Positions 34,893 to 44,869 of a stretch of DNA of 64,000 bases are shown here, in pieces. The stretch is taken from contig NZ_VLKG01000010.1 of NCBI RefSeq assembly GCF_007830255.1, positions 1 through 64,000 of the forward strand, in the 5' to 3' direction. Each line of letters opens with the position of its first letter. Position 1 is the stretch's first letter. This stretch comes from Azomonas agilis (lineage in GTDB: Bacteria; Pseudomonadota; Gammaproteobacteria; Pseudomonadales; Pseudomonadaceae). A program made the translations under genes and the position numbers. The notes beneath the pieces are model-generated. The model worked only from the letters and a program-made list of their open reading frames with translations, was not told where the DNA came from and did not search any database.

Positions 34893-36416
34893 ATGACCGT
34901 GATTAAGCAAGAAGATCTGATTCAGAGCGTCGCTGATGCCCTGCAATTTATCTCCTACTACCATCCCGTTGACTTCATTCAGGCCATGCACGAGGCCTAT
35001 CTGAAGGAAGAGTCGCCTTCTGCCCGTGACTCCATCGCCCAAATTCTGATCAACTCGCGCATGTGCGCCACGGGCCACCGTCCGATCTGCCAAGATACCG
35101 GCATCGTGACCGTGTTCGTCAAAGTGGGTATGGACGTGCGTTGGGACGGTGCCACCCTCAGCGTAGACGACATGATCAACGAAGGCGTACGTCGCGCCTA
35201 CAACAACCCCGACAACGTCCTGCGTGCGTCCATTCTGGCCGATCCAGCCGGTGCGCGTAAGAACACCAAGGACAACACCCCGGCGGTCATCCACTACTCC
35301 ATCGTCCCCGGCGACAAGGTAGAAGTCGACGTAGCAGCCAAGGGCGGCGGCTCTGAGAACAAATCCAAAATGGGCATGCTCAACCCCTCCGACTCCATCG
35401 TCGATTGGGTACTGAAAACCGTTCCTGAAATGGGTGCGGGCTGGTGTCCACCCGGCATGCTGGGCATTGGTATCGGCGGCACGGCTGAGAAAGCCGCTCT
35501 GTTGGCCAAAGAGTCCCTGATGGAAGAAATCGACATCCACGAACTGAAAGCGCGCGGCCCGAAAAACCGTGTTGAAGAGCTGCGTCTGGAGCTGTTCGAG
35601 AAGGTCAACCAACTGGGTATTGGTGCTCAGGGTCTGGGCGGTCTGACCACCGTTCTGGATGTGAAGATCAAGGATTACCCCACCCACGCCGCTTCCCTGC
35701 CGGTGTGCCTGATCCCCAACTGCGCTGCCACCCGTCACGCCCACTTCGTGCTCGATGGTTCCGGCCCAGCCGCTCAAGAAGCGCCTCCGCTGTCTGCCTA
35801 TCCCGACATCGTTTGGGAAGCTGGCCCCAGCGCCCGCCGTGTTGACCTGAACACCGTCACCCCAGCCGATGTACTGACCTGGAAGCCAGGCGAAACCCTG
35901 CTGCTGAATGGCAAAATGCTGACTGGCCGTGACGCGGCGCACAAGCGCATGGTCGACATGCTCAACAAGGGCGAAACCCTGCCGGTTGACCTCAAAGGCC
36001 GCTTTATTTACTACGTTGGCCCAGTCGATCCCGTACGCGACGAAGTGGTTGGCCCCGCTGGCCCCACCACCGCCACTCGTATGGACAAGTTCACCCGTCA
36101 GATTCTGGAAAGCACCGGTCTACTGGGTATGATCGGTAAATCCGAGCGTGGCCCGATTGCTATCGAAGCCATCAAAGACAACAAAGCTGTCTATCTGATG
36201 GCGGTGGGTGGTGCTGCCTACCTCGTGGCCCAAGCGATCAAGAAGTCCAAAGTTCTGGCCTTCGAAGAGCTGGGTATGGAAGCCATCTACGAGTTCGACG
36301 TGGTCGACATGCCGGTTACTGTTGCGGTAGACAGCACCGGTATCTCCGTCCACAACACCGGCCCGGCTGAGTGGAAAAAGAAAATCGCTGAGTCCTTAGC
36401 GGTTGAAGTGAAGTAG
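34893..36416 (+). CDS. Fumarate hydratase class I
   Basis: A 507-residue iron-sulfur enzyme of the FumA/FumB type, counterpart of PA4333. It hydrates fumarate to malate in the TCA cycle. The 4Fe-4S ligand cysteines are expected in GHRPICQDTG, LIPNCAATRH and a third site. KGGGSENKS is also typical. Codon use is strongly biased to C- and G-ending codons (CTG, GCC, ACC) compared with neighbours, as for a highly expressed gene; this also yields a long open frame on the opposite strand, which is not a gene. AGAGGA lies about 10 bases before ATG. A stem-loop follows the stop. Confidence 0.95.
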   Translation: MTVIKQEDLIQSVADALQFISYYHPVDFIQAMHEAYLKEESPSARDSIAQILINSRMCATGHRPICQDTGIVTVFVKVGMDVRWDGATLSVDDMINEGVRRAYNNPDNVLRASILADPAGARKNTKDNTPAVIHYSIVPGDKVEVDVAAKGGGSENKSKMGMLNPSDSIVDWVLKTVPEMGAGWCPPGMLGIGIGGTAEKAALLAKESLMEEIDIHELKARGPKNRVEELRLELFEKVNQLGIGAQGLGGLTTVLDVKIKDYPTHAASLPVCLIPNCAATRHAHFVLDGSGPAAQEAPPLSAYPDIVWEAGPSARRVDLNTVTPADVLTWKPGETLLLNGKMLTGRDAAHKRMVDMLNKGETLPVDLKGRFIYYVGPVDPVRDEVVGPAGPTTATRMDKFTRQILESTGLLGMIGKSERGPIAIEAIKDNKAVYLMAVGGAAYLVAQAIKKSKVLAFEELGMEAIYEFDVVDMPVTVAVDSTGISVHNTGPAEWKKKIAESLAVEVK

Positions 36417-36442
36417 CGGTTGAGCTGAATTTAGTGTTATCC

Positions 36443-36467
36443 GCTCCGCAAGTTTTGCTTGCGGAGC
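36443..36467 (+). terminator. Hairpin after fumarase
   Basis: A perfect 10-base stem (GCTCCGCAAG and CTTGCGGAGC) with a TTTTG loop lies 27 bases after the fumarase stop. No T-run follows, so it could also protect the 3' end of the message. Confidence 0.5.
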
Positions 36468-36579
36468 CTCCTGCGTCCTTGCAGCCCCTTTCCGGTTATC
36501 CCTCAAGCCAATATCATCTTGATATTCCTCAGCCCCATTCGATCAGGGCTTCCGTCGCTTAGGCTTAGCCAATACCTCC

Positions 36580-37089
36580 ATGAATATGCGTTATCTTCTC
36601 TCTCTGTGTATGGGGTTGCTGAGTAGCCCTCTGTCTGCACAAACCTATCTCTATAATGCTCGCTGTGATACCTCCTACTTTAAACAGGAAGTCCCGCGTG
36701 CACCTGAGGAGCGACACTTGCAGGCCATTCGATGTGATTTTATTACCCTAACCCTCACTGACGAGGGACAGGTGATCCTGCAAATTGTGGACACGGATAA
36801 CCAGCTCAGCCCCCTAGGTTTTGGTGGCGGTAAGATGGATTTTGAAGTAGAAGCTGGCCGGGCCGTAGTGCATCTGAAAAAGGCTTATATTCTGGACAGC
36901 AGTCTGCCTAAACCAATGCCTATCACAGAGGACGTTGAGGGGAGCTGTACTTTGGATGGCCGCATTAACATCCGCCATCTGTACGGAATTAGCTGTGATG
37001 CGCTGCTAAAAACTGGAAAACAGGCGCTGAGATACCGCATCAAAACCGAAATCAAAAGTGTTGGCCAAATCATACCCAGCCTGATGTAA
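36580..37089 (+). CDS. Exported hypothetical protein
   Basis: A 169-residue protein I do not recognise. It has a signal peptide (MNMRYLLSLCMGLLSSPLSA) and a mature part of about 148 residues with a beta-rich pattern. Cysteines at about 29, 51, 123 and 135 could make two disulfides in the periplasm. No membrane segment follows. It stands alone between fumarase and the leftward etf genes, with a 163-base gap before it. It is well supported as a gene by the signal peptide and clean frame; no function can be given. Confidence 0.65.
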   Translation: MNMRYLLSLCMGLLSSPLSAQTYLYNARCDTSYFKQEVPRAPEERHLQAIRCDFITLTLTDEGQVILQIVDTDNQLSPLGFGGGKMDFEVEAGRAVVHLKKAYILDSSLPKPMPITEDVEGSCTLDGRINIRHLYGISCDALLKTGKQALRYRIKTEIKSVGQIIPSLM

Positions 37090-37129
37090 CTCAGAGGCTG
37101 AGGGCAGGCACAGCCCACCCTCAAACCGC

Positions 37130-38059
37130 TTAGACCGCCTGAGTCAGCTCTGGAACGGCCTCAAACAAATCCGCCACCAGACCGTAATCCGCTACCTGGA
37201 AAATCGGCGCTTCCGGGTCTTTGTTGATGGCCACGATGACCTTGGAATCCTTCATGCCCGCCAAATGCTGGATGGCACCGGAAATCCCCACCGCAATGTA
37301 CAGATCAGGAGCCACGATTTTGCCAGTTTGACCGACTTGCAAGTCGTTAGCCGCAAAGCCTGCATCCACTGCTGCACGAGAAGCACCTACTGCGCCGCCT
37401 AATTTATCGGCTAGGGTGTACAGCAGTTGGAAATTATCGCTGCTTAGCAGGCCACGACCACCGGACACAATCACTTTTGCCGAACCTAGATCAGGGCGGT
37501 CGGACTTAGCAATGTCTTCGCTGATAAAGCTCGACTTGCCTGAATCAGCCAAAGCAGCAACCGCCTCCACGCTGGCGGAACCACCTTCAGCCGCTACAGC
37601 TTCAAAGGCCGTAGTACGCACGGTAATTACCTTGATCAGCGCGGAAGAGCGCACGGTGGCAATAGCATTACCGGCATAAATGGGACGCTTAAAGGTATCC
37701 GCAGACAGCACGGCGATGATGTCGGAGATTTGATCGACATCCAGCAAAGCCGCCACGCAGGGCAGATAGTTTTTGCCGTTGGTGCTGGCGGGAGCCAATA
37801 CATGGCTGTAGCTGGGCGCGATACCAGCAATCAAAGGAGCCACATTTTCCGGCAGTTGATGGGCATAGGCGGCATCATCCGCCAGCAACACTTGGCTGAC
37901 ACCGGCAATCTTAGCAGCCGTTTCAGCAACCGCCGCACAACCTGAACCCGCCACCAAAAGGTGAATATCACCACCGATGGCACTGGCTGCGCCCACAGTG
38001 TTCAGAGTCGCTGGGTTCAGCGCGCTGTTGTTGTGTTCAGCAATAACCAAAATCGCCAT
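37130..38059 (-). CDS. etfA: Electron transfer flavoprotein alpha subunit
   Basis: A 309-residue protein. The N-terminal domain is followed by the FAD-binding C-terminal domain with the family signature in [20 protein letters not shown], then [29 protein letters not shown] (in part) and [16 protein letters not shown]. With EtfB it takes electrons from acyl-CoA and other dehydrogenases and passes them to the ETF:ubiquinone oxidoreductase encoded divergently. Its start lies immediately after the etfB stop. Equivalent to PA2951. Confidence 0.97.
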   Translation of the reverse strand: MAILVIAEHNNSALNPATLNTVGAASAIGGDIHLLVAGSGCAAVAETAAKIAGVSQVLLADDAAYAHQLPENVAPLIAGIAPSYSHVLAPASTNGKNYLPCVAALLDVDQISDIIAVLSADTFKRPIYAGNAIATVRSSALIKVITVRTTAFEAVAAEGGSASVEAVAALADSGKSSFISEDIAKSDRPDLGSAKVIVSGGRGLLSSDNFQLLYTLADKLGGAVGASRAAVDAGFAANDLQVGQTGKIVAPDLYIAVGISGAIQHLAGMKDSKVIVAINKDPEAPIFQVADYGLVADLFEAVPELTQAV

Positions 38060-38809
38060 TTAGATCACCTTTGCCTCGTTTTTCAGTTTATCCACCAACT
38101 CCGCCACGGAAGCCACTTTAATGCCGGGTTTACGCTCTTCAGGAGCTTCCACCTTGACCAATTCTAAAGTGGAGCGGATTTCAACGCCCAAGGATTCGGG
38201 AGTGACCACATCCAGTGGTTTTTTCTTAGCCTTCATGATGTTAGGCAGGGATGCGTAACGGGGCTCGTTCAGGCGCAGGTCGGTGGTCAAAATGGCGGGT
38301 AATTTGAGCGCCAATTTTTGCAGACCGCCGTCAATCTCACGGGTAATGGTGAAGCTGCCTTCCGCTGCTTCTACCTTGGAGATAAAGGTGCCTTGGGCAA
38401 ACCCGGTTAAAGCCGCCAGCATTTGGCCGGTTTGGTTGTTATCGCTGTCGATGGCTTGTTTGCCCAGAATCACCAACTGAGGCTGCTCCTGATCCACCAC
38501 CGCTTTGAGCAGCTTGGCTACCGTCAGCGAACCTACCTCGGCTTCGGTTTCCACCAAAATGGCGCGATCACCACCCAGAGCCAAGGCAGTACGCAATTGC
38601 TCCTGCGCGGCATTGGGGCCGATGGATACCACTACCACTTCAGTGACCACGCCTTTTTCTTTCAGGCGCACCGCTTCTTCTACCGCGATTTCGCAAAAGG
38701 GGTTCATGGACATTTTCACGTTGGCCAGATCAACACCGGAGTTGTCGGCCTTAACGCGCACCTTGACGTTGTAGTCAACCACTCGCTTGACAGCAACAAG
38801 AACCTTCAT
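38060..38809 (-). CDS. etfB: Electron transfer flavoprotein beta subunit
   Basis: A 249-residue protein with the family start [16 protein letters not shown], the AMP-binding region [26 protein letters not shown] (in part), [17 protein letters not shown] and the recognition loop [13 protein letters not shown] that contacts dehydrogenase partners. ATG 38809 is preceded by GAGGA; 26 in-frame codons further up are not part of the protein. It directly precedes etfA with no gap. Confidence 0.97.
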   Translation of the reverse strand: MKVLVAVKRVVDYNVKVRVKADNSGVDLANVKMSMNPFCEIAVEEAVRLKEKGVVTEVVVVSIGPNAAQEQLRTALALGGDRAILVETEAEVGSLTVAKLLKAVVDQEQPQLVILGKQAIDSDNNQTGQMLAALTGFAQGTFISKVEAAEGSFTITREIDGGLQKLALKLPAILTTDLRLNEPRYASLPNIMKAKKKPLDVVTPESLGVEIRSTLELVKVEAPEERKPGIKVASVAELVDKLKNEAKVI

Positions 38810-39170
38810 GGATTCCTCGTCTCCTTGATACAGGGGGAAGTTTACTCCCGCAAAACGGCACGGCTGCTCAGGGTGCATGCCCTTCATCAGCGGCCTTAAA
38901 TGCGAATGGGGCTATCTTGACGGCAGGATATGGGAGGGTCAACCGAAGACCGCGCTCAAGCCAGCTTATACCGCCATGTCCTAAGGTTATGCTGACCTAT
39001 TGCTCCATAATAACCCAAGACAAGGATCGGCCATCCTCTGCCTGCTCCAGAAGCTGCGCCAGTATCCCTCGACCGCTATATAATGCCCCGCCAATGGCTT
39101 TGATCAGGGAATTGATGGAGCCCAGACTTAAAAAAATCCTGAAATGCCTTGAGCAGGAGAACACGCCCCC
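38810..39170. other. Divergent control region of etfBA and ETF:ubiquinone oxidoreductase
   Basis: This 361-base region separates etfBA (leftward) and the oxidoreductase gene (rightward). I see a perfect TATAAT at 39079-39084 facing right but without a good -35, and a TTGACC-like element facing left near 38936-38941 with only a weak -10. No convincing dyad or small gene was found. Promoters of these genes probably lie here. Confidence 0.45.
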
Positions 39171-40823
39171 ATGGAACGTGAATACATGGAATTTGATGTG
39201 GTGATTGTTGGAGCTGGCCCCGCAGGGCTAGCTGCGGCGTGCCGCCTGAAACAAAAAGCCGCCGAAGCCGAACAAGAACTCAGTGTGTGTGTGGTGGAAA
39301 AGGGTTCCGAAGTAGGTGCCCATATTTTATCCGGTGCTGTATTTGAGCCTCGCGCCTTAAATGAGCTGTTCCCCGACTGGGCCACCCAAGGCGCGCCCTT
39401 AAATACTGTCGTCAAAGGCGACGATATTTATCTGCTGAATTCCGCCAAGCGTGCTATTCGCTTGCCCCATGCCCTAGTGCCCAAGACTTTCCACAACGAA
39501 GGCAACTTCATTATCTCTCTAGGTAATCTATGCCGCTGGCTGGCTCAACAAGCCGAAGCCTTGGGTGTAGAAATTTACCCCGGCTTTAGCGCCCAAGAAC
39601 CCCTGATTGATGAGCAAGGCGTAGTACGCGGCATCATCACCGGCGATCTGGGACTCAACCGCGCAGGCGAACCCAAACCCGGTGTGTATACGCCTGGTAT
39701 GGAATTACGCGCCAAGTACACCCTGTTTGCCGAAGGCTGCCGAGGCCATATTGGTAAACAACTGATCAACCGTTACCAACTGGATGCCCTGTCTGATCCG
39801 CAACACTATGGCTTGGGCCTTAAAGAGCTATGGGAGATTGATCCAGCGCTGCACCAGCAGGGCTTAGTGGTTCACACGGCAGGATGGCCGCTCAACAACG
39901 ATAATCCCGGTGGCGGCTTCCTCTACCATCTGGAAAACAACCAAGTCGTGGTGGGGTTAATCGTAGATTTAGCCTACAAAAATCCCCATCTGTCGCCCTT
40001 TGATGAGTTCCAGCGCTACAAACACCATCCGGTGATCAGCCAATACCTGAAAGGCGGTAAGCGTCTGTCCTATGGCGCACGGGCCATTGCCAAAGGCGGC
40101 CTGAACAGCCTGCCGCGCATGACTTTCAGCGGTGGCCTGCTCATCGGTTGCGACGCTGGCACCCTCAACTTTGCCAAAATCAAAGGCAGCCACACCGCCA
40201 TGAAGTCCGGCATGTTGGCCGCCGAAGTGGTGGCTGATGCGCTACTGTCCGGCAATGAAGGTGGCGATGAACTCACCGCCTATACCCAAGCCTTCCAAAA
40301 CTCCTGGCTATATGAAGAGCTGTACGCCAGCCGCAATTTTGGCCCAGCGATTCACAAGTGGGGCAGCTTACTGGGTGGAGCCTTCAACACCTTTGAGCAA
40401 AACTTTATGGGCGGAAAACTGCCCCTTACCCTGCACGACCTACGCCCCGACCACGCCACCCTGCTGGAAGCCCGCCAAGCGAAAATAATCAACTACCCCA
40501 AACCGGATGGCGTACTGAGCTTTGACAAACTCAGCTCGGTGTTTCTGTCCAACACCAACCACGAAGAAGATCAACCCTGCCACCTGCACCTGAAAGATCC
40601 CGAGGTGCCGATGGAGTTCAACCTGCCCCGCTACGACGAACCGGCGCAACGCTATTGCCCAGCCGGTGTGTATGAGGTGGTCAGCACCGGCGATAAACCG
40701 CGCTTGCAAATTAACGCGCAAAACTGCCTGCACTGCAAAACCTGCGATATTAAAGACCCAGCGCAGAACATCACTTGGGTAGCGCCTGAGGGCTCCGGCG
40801 GCCCCAACTACCCCAATATGTAA
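39171..40823 (+). CDS. Electron transfer flavoprotein-ubiquinone oxidoreductase
   Basis: A 550-residue inner-membrane-attached flavoprotein, the counterpart of PA2953, which starts with the same MEREYMEFDVVIVGAGP sequence. The N-terminal Rossmann motif GAGPAGL binds FAD. The middle includes the ubiquinone-binding amphipathic segments. The C-terminal domain has the 4Fe-4S ligands in QNCLHCKTCDIKDP. It takes electrons from EtfAB and reduces ubiquinone, linking fatty-acid and amino-acid breakdown to respiration. It is divergent from etfBA, as in Pseudomonas. A strong hairpin follows. Confidence 0.97.
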   Translation: MEREYMEFDVVIVGAGPAGLAAACRLKQKAAEAEQELSVCVVEKGSEVGAHILSGAVFEPRALNELFPDWATQGAPLNTVVKGDDIYLLNSAKRAIRLPHALVPKTFHNEGNFIISLGNLCRWLAQQAEALGVEIYPGFSAQEPLIDEQGVVRGIITGDLGLNRAGEPKPGVYTPGMELRAKYTLFAEGCRGHIGKQLINRYQLDALSDPQHYGLGLKELWEIDPALHQQGLVVHTAGWPLNNDNPGGGFLYHLENNQVVVGLIVDLAYKNPHLSPFDEFQRYKHHPVISQYLKGGKRLSYGARAIAKGGLNSLPRMTFSGGLLIGCDAGTLNFAKIKGSHTAMKSGMLAAEVVADALLSGNEGGDELTAYTQAFQNSWLYEELYASRNFGPAIHKWGSLLGGAFNTFEQNFMGGKLPLTLHDLRPDHATLLEARQAKIINYPKPDGVLSFDKLSSVFLSNTNHEEDQPCHLHLKDPEVPMEFNLPRYDEPAQRYCPAGVYEVVSTGDKPRLQINAQNCLHCKTCDIKDPAQNITWVAPEGSGGPNYPNM

Positions 40824-40837
40824 CACCTCATAGGCCA

Positions 40838-40880
40838 TGCCTAATGCCGGAAGGTGGTACTCCGCCTTCTGGCTTAGGCA
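40838..40880 (+). terminator. Long hairpin after ETF:ubiquinone oxidoreductase
   Basis: TGCCTAA pairs with TTAGGCA at the base, and GCC-G-GAAGG-T-GG pairs with CC-G-CCTTC-T-GGC with one bulge and two G-T pairs, leaving a TACT loop. The total stem is about 18 pairs. A TTTTT run follows about 10 bases later. It separates this gene from cmoA. Confidence 0.7.
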
Positions 40881-40935
40881 CGCAGAACTGTTTTTCGCTA
40901 CAATTCGCGGCTTTCCGACTTCTCTGAAGACTGCC

Positions 40936-41679
40936 GTGAGCCATCAGCCCGACCAGCTTTTCGCCCAGCCCCTAGCCCAAGTGCCGGACTTCGTATTTAA
41001 CGAGGCGGTGGTACGGGTGTTCCCGGACATGATCAAACGCTCGGTGCCCGGTTATCCCACCATCGTGGAAAACATCGGCGTGCTGGGCAATCGCTTTGCC
41101 CAACCCGATACCCTGATTTACGACCTTGGCTGCTCTCTCGGTGCGGTGACGCAAGCCCTGCGCCGCCATGTGCGTACCGAGCGTTGCCGGATTCTGGCCG
41201 TGGACAACTCGGCGGCCATGGTCAGCCGCTGCCGCGAATACCTGCACGCCCAAGATGCGATGTTTCAGGAACTGCTGCCCGCCGAGGTGCAGGAAGCCGA
41301 CATCCTGAAGTTAGCATTTCAGCCCACGTCCCTAGTGGCCCTGAACTTCACCCTGCAATTCATCGCCCCCGAACAGCGCCCCGAATTGCTGAGCCGTATT
41401 CGCCAAGCCTTGCATCCCCAAGGCGCGCTGATCCTCTCAGAAAAGCTGTGCTTTGAAGACGAAGCCGAGCAGCAACTCTTGACCGAATTGCACCTCGACT
41501 TCAAACGCGCCAACGGCTACAGCGAGCTGGAAATCGCCCAGAAACGCAGCGCCATCGAAAACGTGATGAAACCCGACAGCCTCGACACCCACCGCCAACG
41601 CCTGCGCCAAGCGGGATTCAGCCGTGTGGTGCTCTGGTTCCAGTGCCTTAACTTTGCCTCCCTGATTGCCTTGCCATGA
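40936..41679 (+). CDS. cmoA: Carboxy-S-adenosyl-L-methionine synthase CmoA
   Basis: A 247-residue SAM-dependent enzyme that makes carboxy-SAM from SAM and prephenate for wobble-uridine modification of tRNA. Conserved parts are [27 protein letters not shown] (SAM site), [19 protein letters not shown] and [20 protein letters not shown] 40936 gives exactly the usual 247 residues; GAAGA lies upstream. The open frame continues upstream through the terminator hairpin and is not used. The stop overlaps cmoB by 4 bases. Confidence 0.95.
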   Translation: MSHQPDQLFAQPLAQVPDFVFNEAVVRVFPDMIKRSVPGYPTIVENIGVLGNRFAQPDTLIYDLGCSLGAVTQALRRHVRTERCRILAVDNSAAMVSRCREYLHAQDAMFQELLPAEVQEADILKLAFQPTSLVALNFTLQFIAPEQRPELLSRIRQALHPQGALILSEKLCFEDEAEQQLLTELHLDFKRANGYSELEIAQKRSAIENVMKPDSLDTHRQRLRQAGFSRVVLWFQCLNFASLIALP

Positions 41680-42638
41680 CCTACGACTGGAATCCCCTCG
41701 TCCAACAACTGTCTGGAACCCCGCTGGCTCAATGGGCCGCCAGCCTGCCCGAGCAAATGGCCCTGCGCCTAGCCAAAGGCCACGGTGATTTGGAACGCTG
41801 GCAAGCCGCTGTGCAGGCCATTCCCGCCGGCCTCACAGCCGAACAGATTGAGCTGCGCGACAGCCTGAATCTGAATGGCCCCTGCACTCCGGAACAACAG
41901 GCGGAATTAGAGCGTGCCCTACGCGGCCTGATTCCGTGGCGCAAAGGCCCCTTCCATCTGTTTGATGTACACATCGACACCGAATGGCGCTCGGATTGGA
42001 AGTGGGAACGGGTCACCCCGCACATCAACCTCAAGGGCAAACGGGTGTTGGATGTGGGCTGCGGCAACGGCTATTACCTGTGGCGCATGCTCGGTGCCGG
42101 CGCGCGCACACTGGTGGGCATCGACCCCAACTGGCTGTTCTTCTGCCAATTCAATGCCCTGAAGCGCTTTATGCCCGAAGCGCCCGTGTGGCACCTGCCC
42201 ATTGCGCTGGAAGACTTACCGCCCAAGCTCGAAGGCTTCGACACCGTATTCTCCATGGGCGTGCTCTACCATCGCCGCTCACCCATCGACCACCTGTTAG
42301 AGCTGAAAGACTGCCTCAAACCCGGTGGCGAGCTGGTGCTGGAAACGCTGGTAGTCGAGGGTGGCCCACAAACGGTTTTAGTCCCCGAAGACCGCTATGC
42401 CCAGATGCGTAACGTGTGGTTTTTGCCCTCGGTTCCAGCGCTGGAATGCTGGCTACGGCGCGCGGGCTTTACCCACATCCACTGCGTCGACATCAACCGC
42501 ACCACGGTAGAAGAACAACGCAGCACCGATTGGATGCGCTTTCAGTCACTGCCGGAGTTTCTTGATCCCAATAATCCACTGAAAACGGTGGAGGGGTTGC
42601 CTGCGCCACTGCGTGCTACTCTTGTGGCTAGAAAATAA
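41676..42638 (+). CDS. cmoB: tRNA U34 carboxymethyltransferase CmoB
   Basis: A 320-residue methyltransferase-fold enzyme. It transfers the carboxymethyl group of carboxy-SAM to 5-hydroxyuridine at position 34 to give cmo5U. Features are [32 protein letters not shown] (SAM site), [12 protein letters not shown] and [16 protein letters not shown]. It is translationally coupled to cmoA by an ATGA overlap, the standard cmoAB unit. Confidence 0.96.
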   Translation: MTYDWNPLVQQLSGTPLAQWAASLPEQMALRLAKGHGDLERWQAAVQAIPAGLTAEQIELRDSLNLNGPCTPEQQAELERALRGLIPWRKGPFHLFDVHIDTEWRSDWKWERVTPHINLKGKRVLDVGCGNGYYLWRMLGAGARTLVGIDPNWLFFCQFNALKRFMPEAPVWHLPIALEDLPPKLEGFDTVFSMGVLYHRRSPIDHLLELKDCLKPGGELVLETLVVEGGPQTVLVPEDRYAQMRNVWFLPSVPALECWLRRAGFTHIHCVDINRTTVEEQRSTDWMRFQSLPEFLDPNNPLKTVEGLPAPLRATLVARK

Positions 42639-42679
42639 ATCAAGCCTATATAGCTTTCCTTAAGGCTTACCCTTGCAGA

Positions 42680-42692
42680 TCGAAAGTTTAAA
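42680..42692 (+). repeat. Left copy of direct repeat flanking rmuC
   Basis: TCGAAAGTTTAAA is found here, just beyond the 3' end of rmuC, and again at 44099-44111 just beyond its 5' end, in the same orientation. With the three bases before (AGA here, AGT there) the match is 15 of 16. The pair brackets the AT-rich rmuC gene. Confidence 0.6.
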
Positions 42693-42696
42693 TGGG

Positions 42697-44007
42697 TTAA
42701 GTTAACGGCTGTGCTGGAGTACTCATTGAGCGAGGTGATTCATCTATTTCATTTGGAGTGCTCATCTCGCTACTGTTGACTTGTAGCGCCTCAAACCGTC
42801 TAGCTATTGGAAGCAACCGCCCCTGAAAGGATCCTACTGTTTTGTTATAACTTAAAACAGCACTGTTCAGGTGTTTTCCTGTGCTTTCTAGATTTCCTGT
42901 AAAACTTTCTAGCCTGCTGTAGAAATCTCTAGCCTCGTTAACAATTTTCCTAGCATTCTCCGAAAGGAAGTACTGCTGCCATCCAAACGCTATTACCTTT
43001 AGAAGGGCTAACAGCGTAATGGGCGTTGTAATCATTACTTTTTTCTCAAAAGACTGCTCTAGCAGATCCTTATCCATTTCAAATGCCGCACTGATACAAG
43101 CCTCACTCGGAACAAACATTATTACAAAGTCAGGTGAATGCTCAAATTGAGCCCAATATTTCTTTTGGCTTAATAAATTAATTCTGCTTTTAACGGCCTT
43201 TATATGGTCTTTAATTTTTTGTTGTCGTGAGCTTTCATTTTCATCAAAAAAGGCTTCAAGGTAAGCCTCCATAGGCACTTTTGAATCTATGGGAATTACT
43301 CCGCCATTAGGTAGCCGAATGATCATGTCAGGGCGACCATCGTCAGTAGCGACCTGTTCCTCAAAATCTATACGCTCAGTCATTCCGGCTAATTCGACAA
43401 TTCGCCGAAGCTGAACCTCTCCCCAACGCCCGCGCACTGATGAAGATTTTAGCGCTTGAGCTAGCGTTGTAGTTGTATGTCTTAGTTCAGACTGGGCTTG
43501 GTTTAGATAGCTTATTTGCTCATGTAATCCCTGATAAGCACCTTCCCTTCTTTGCTCCAACTCTCGAACATACCCATCAACTGCTGTTAGATTTTGACGC
43601 AACGGATCTATAAAACCTTGCAACTCTGCTTTCTGAGTTTGCCAGTCGCTCTGGGTCTTACCAAGAAGGCTATTAAATTGCTCGCGCGCATGCTTTAAAA
43701 ACTCATCAGAGTTAACTTGTAATGATTGGCTAGCCAGTGCTTGAAATGCGTCCTGCATTTCTTTTTTGGTTTTATCAACCCACTGTAGTTGCTCTATATG
43801 GAACTCACGTTCTTTTTGTAATTTTGCAACCTCTATTTGTAGCTGATCATGAATCAATGTTGCCTTACTTAAATCGCTTTCTAGCTTACGAACAGATTCA
43901 TTCTTGATACTTAAAGAAGTACGACTATGAATTGCAACCACCAAAAACACAATAGCCAATACCACTACAATAAAAAACTCACGAGAAAAACCGGAAAACT
44001 CTTGCAT
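42697..44007 (-). CDS. rmuC: DNA recombination protein RmuC
   Basis: A 436-residue protein with one N-terminal membrane helix (REFFIVVVLAIVFLVVAI region), a long coiled coil (residues about 35-190) and a RmuC nuclease-like domain: SVRGRWGEVQLRRIVELAGM, RPDMIIRLPNGGVIPIDSKVPMEAYLEAF (in part) and DFVIMFVPSEACI. The D-x-K pattern (PIDSKVP) is of restriction-endonuclease type. RmuC limits sequence inversions at short repeats. ATG 44007 was chosen since GGAG lies 10 bases upstream; ATG 44028 is possible. The gene is much more AT-rich than its neighbours (spot lines of 30-45% GC against 62-63% in cmoA and pdxJ) and sits between 13-base direct repeats, so it looks acquired or replaced. Confidence 0.9.
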   Translation of the reverse strand: MQEFSGFSREFFIVVVLAIVFLVVAIHSRTSLSIKNESVRKLESDLSKATLIHDQLQIEVAKLQKEREFHIEQLQWVDKTKKEMQDAFQALASQSLQVNSDEFLKHAREQFNSLLGKTQSDWQTQKAELQGFIDPLRQNLTAVDGYVRELEQRREGAYQGLHEQISYLNQAQSELRHTTTTLAQALKSSSVRGRWGEVQLRRIVELAGMTERIDFEEQVATDDGRPDMIIRLPNGGVIPIDSKVPMEAYLEAFFDENESSRQQKIKDHIKAVKSRINLLSQKKYWAQFEHSPDFVIMFVPSEACISAAFEMDKDLLEQSFEKKVMITTPITLLALLKVIAFGWQQYFLSENARKIVNEARDFYSRLESFTGNLESTGKHLNSAVLSYNKTVGSFQGRLLPIARRFEALQVNSSEMSTPNEIDESPRSMSTPAQPLT

Positions 44008-44098
44008 TAAATTGACACTCCATTTCATGTAGCTTTTAGCCACATAGGCTAAACAGCGATTTATATACCTCTTAGCTTCAAAGAGGTACAATCCAAGT

Positions 44099-44111
44099 TC
44101 GAAAGTTTAAA
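44099..44111 (+). repeat. Right copy of direct repeat flanking rmuC
   Basis: Second copy of TCGAAAGTTTAAA, 92 bases upstream of the chosen rmuC start and 18 bases downstream of the pdxJ stop. See the left copy at 42680-42692. Confidence 0.6.
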
Positions 44112-44128
44112 AATTTCACCACCTATAA

Positions 44129-44869
44129 TCAGCGGACAGATTTATATATCAACTCCTTCATCTCCCGCACCGCCTGCTTTAAGCCCACAAAAACCGCATG
44201 GGCAATTACCGCATGGCCAATGTTCAGCTCATGAATGCCGGGAATGGCAGCAACGGCCTGGGTGTTGTGGTAGTGCAAGCCATGACCGGCATTTACAATC
44301 AAGCCCAAGGACTGCCCATAAGCCACGCCCTCGCGAATACGGGCCAGCTCCTCCGCTACTTGGGCCGGAGTTTCCGCATCGGCATAGCGGCCTGTGTGCA
44401 GTTCAATAGCCGGTGCGCCCAAACGCTGAGCGGCTTCGATTTGTTTGAGATCAGCATCAATGAACAGGGAAACCTCTGAACCTTGCTTGGCCAGCCGCTC
44501 TACCGCGTGGCCAATACGCAGCTCCTGCCCGGCGACATCCAAGCCGCCCTCGGTGGTCAGCTCTTGGCGGGTTTCTGGTACAAGGCACACATGCTCTGGC
44601 TGAAGCTGCTCAGCAAAAGCCAACATGGCCTCAGTTACGCCCATTTCAAAATTCATCCGCGTTTGCAGCAGCTCCTTGAGCAGCCGCACATCGCGCTCTT
44701 GAATATGCCGCCGATCCTCACGCAAATGCAGGGTAATGCCATCCGCACCCGCCTCTTCCGCATCCAGCGCAGCCTTTACCGGATCAGGGTAGCGCGTACC
44801 ACGGGCCTGACGCAGAGTAGCCACGTGGTCGATATTAATACCCAGCAGCACGGGGTTCAGATGAGACAT
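44129..44869 (-). CDS. pdxJ: Pyridoxine 5'-phosphate synthase PdxJ
   Basis: A 246-residue TIM-barrel enzyme that condenses 1-deoxyxylulose 5-phosphate with 3-amino-2-oxopropyl phosphate in the last ring-closing step of vitamin B6 synthesis. Key parts are [56 protein letters not shown] and [13 protein letters not shown] 44869 has AGGA 8 bases upstream; an ATG three codons earlier lacks spacing. It overlaps the 3' end of recO by about 35 bases, and recO-pdxJ order is conserved with PA0772-PA0773. Confidence 0.96.
   Translation of the reverse strand: MSHLNPVLLGINIDHVATLRQARGTRYPDPVKAALDAEEAGADGITLHLREDRRHIQERDVRLLKELLQTRMNFEMGVTEAMLAFAEQLQPEHVCLVPETRQELTTEGGLDVAGQELRIGHAVERLAKQGSEVSLFIDADLKQIEAAQRLGAPAIELHTGRYADAETPAQVAEELARIREGVAYGQSLGLIVNAGHGLHYHNTQAVAAIPGIHELNIGHAVIAHAVFVGLKQAVREMKELIYKSVR

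Noticed and set aside
34863-35942. 359-codon open frame antisense to fumarase
   Set aside because: It mirrors the strong G/C-ending codon bias of the fumarase gene; its product is Gly/His-rich with no motif or ribosome site.
40837-40935. In-frame upstream extension of cmoA
   Set aside because: It runs through the terminator hairpin of the preceding gene; the GTG at 40936 gives the exact family length.
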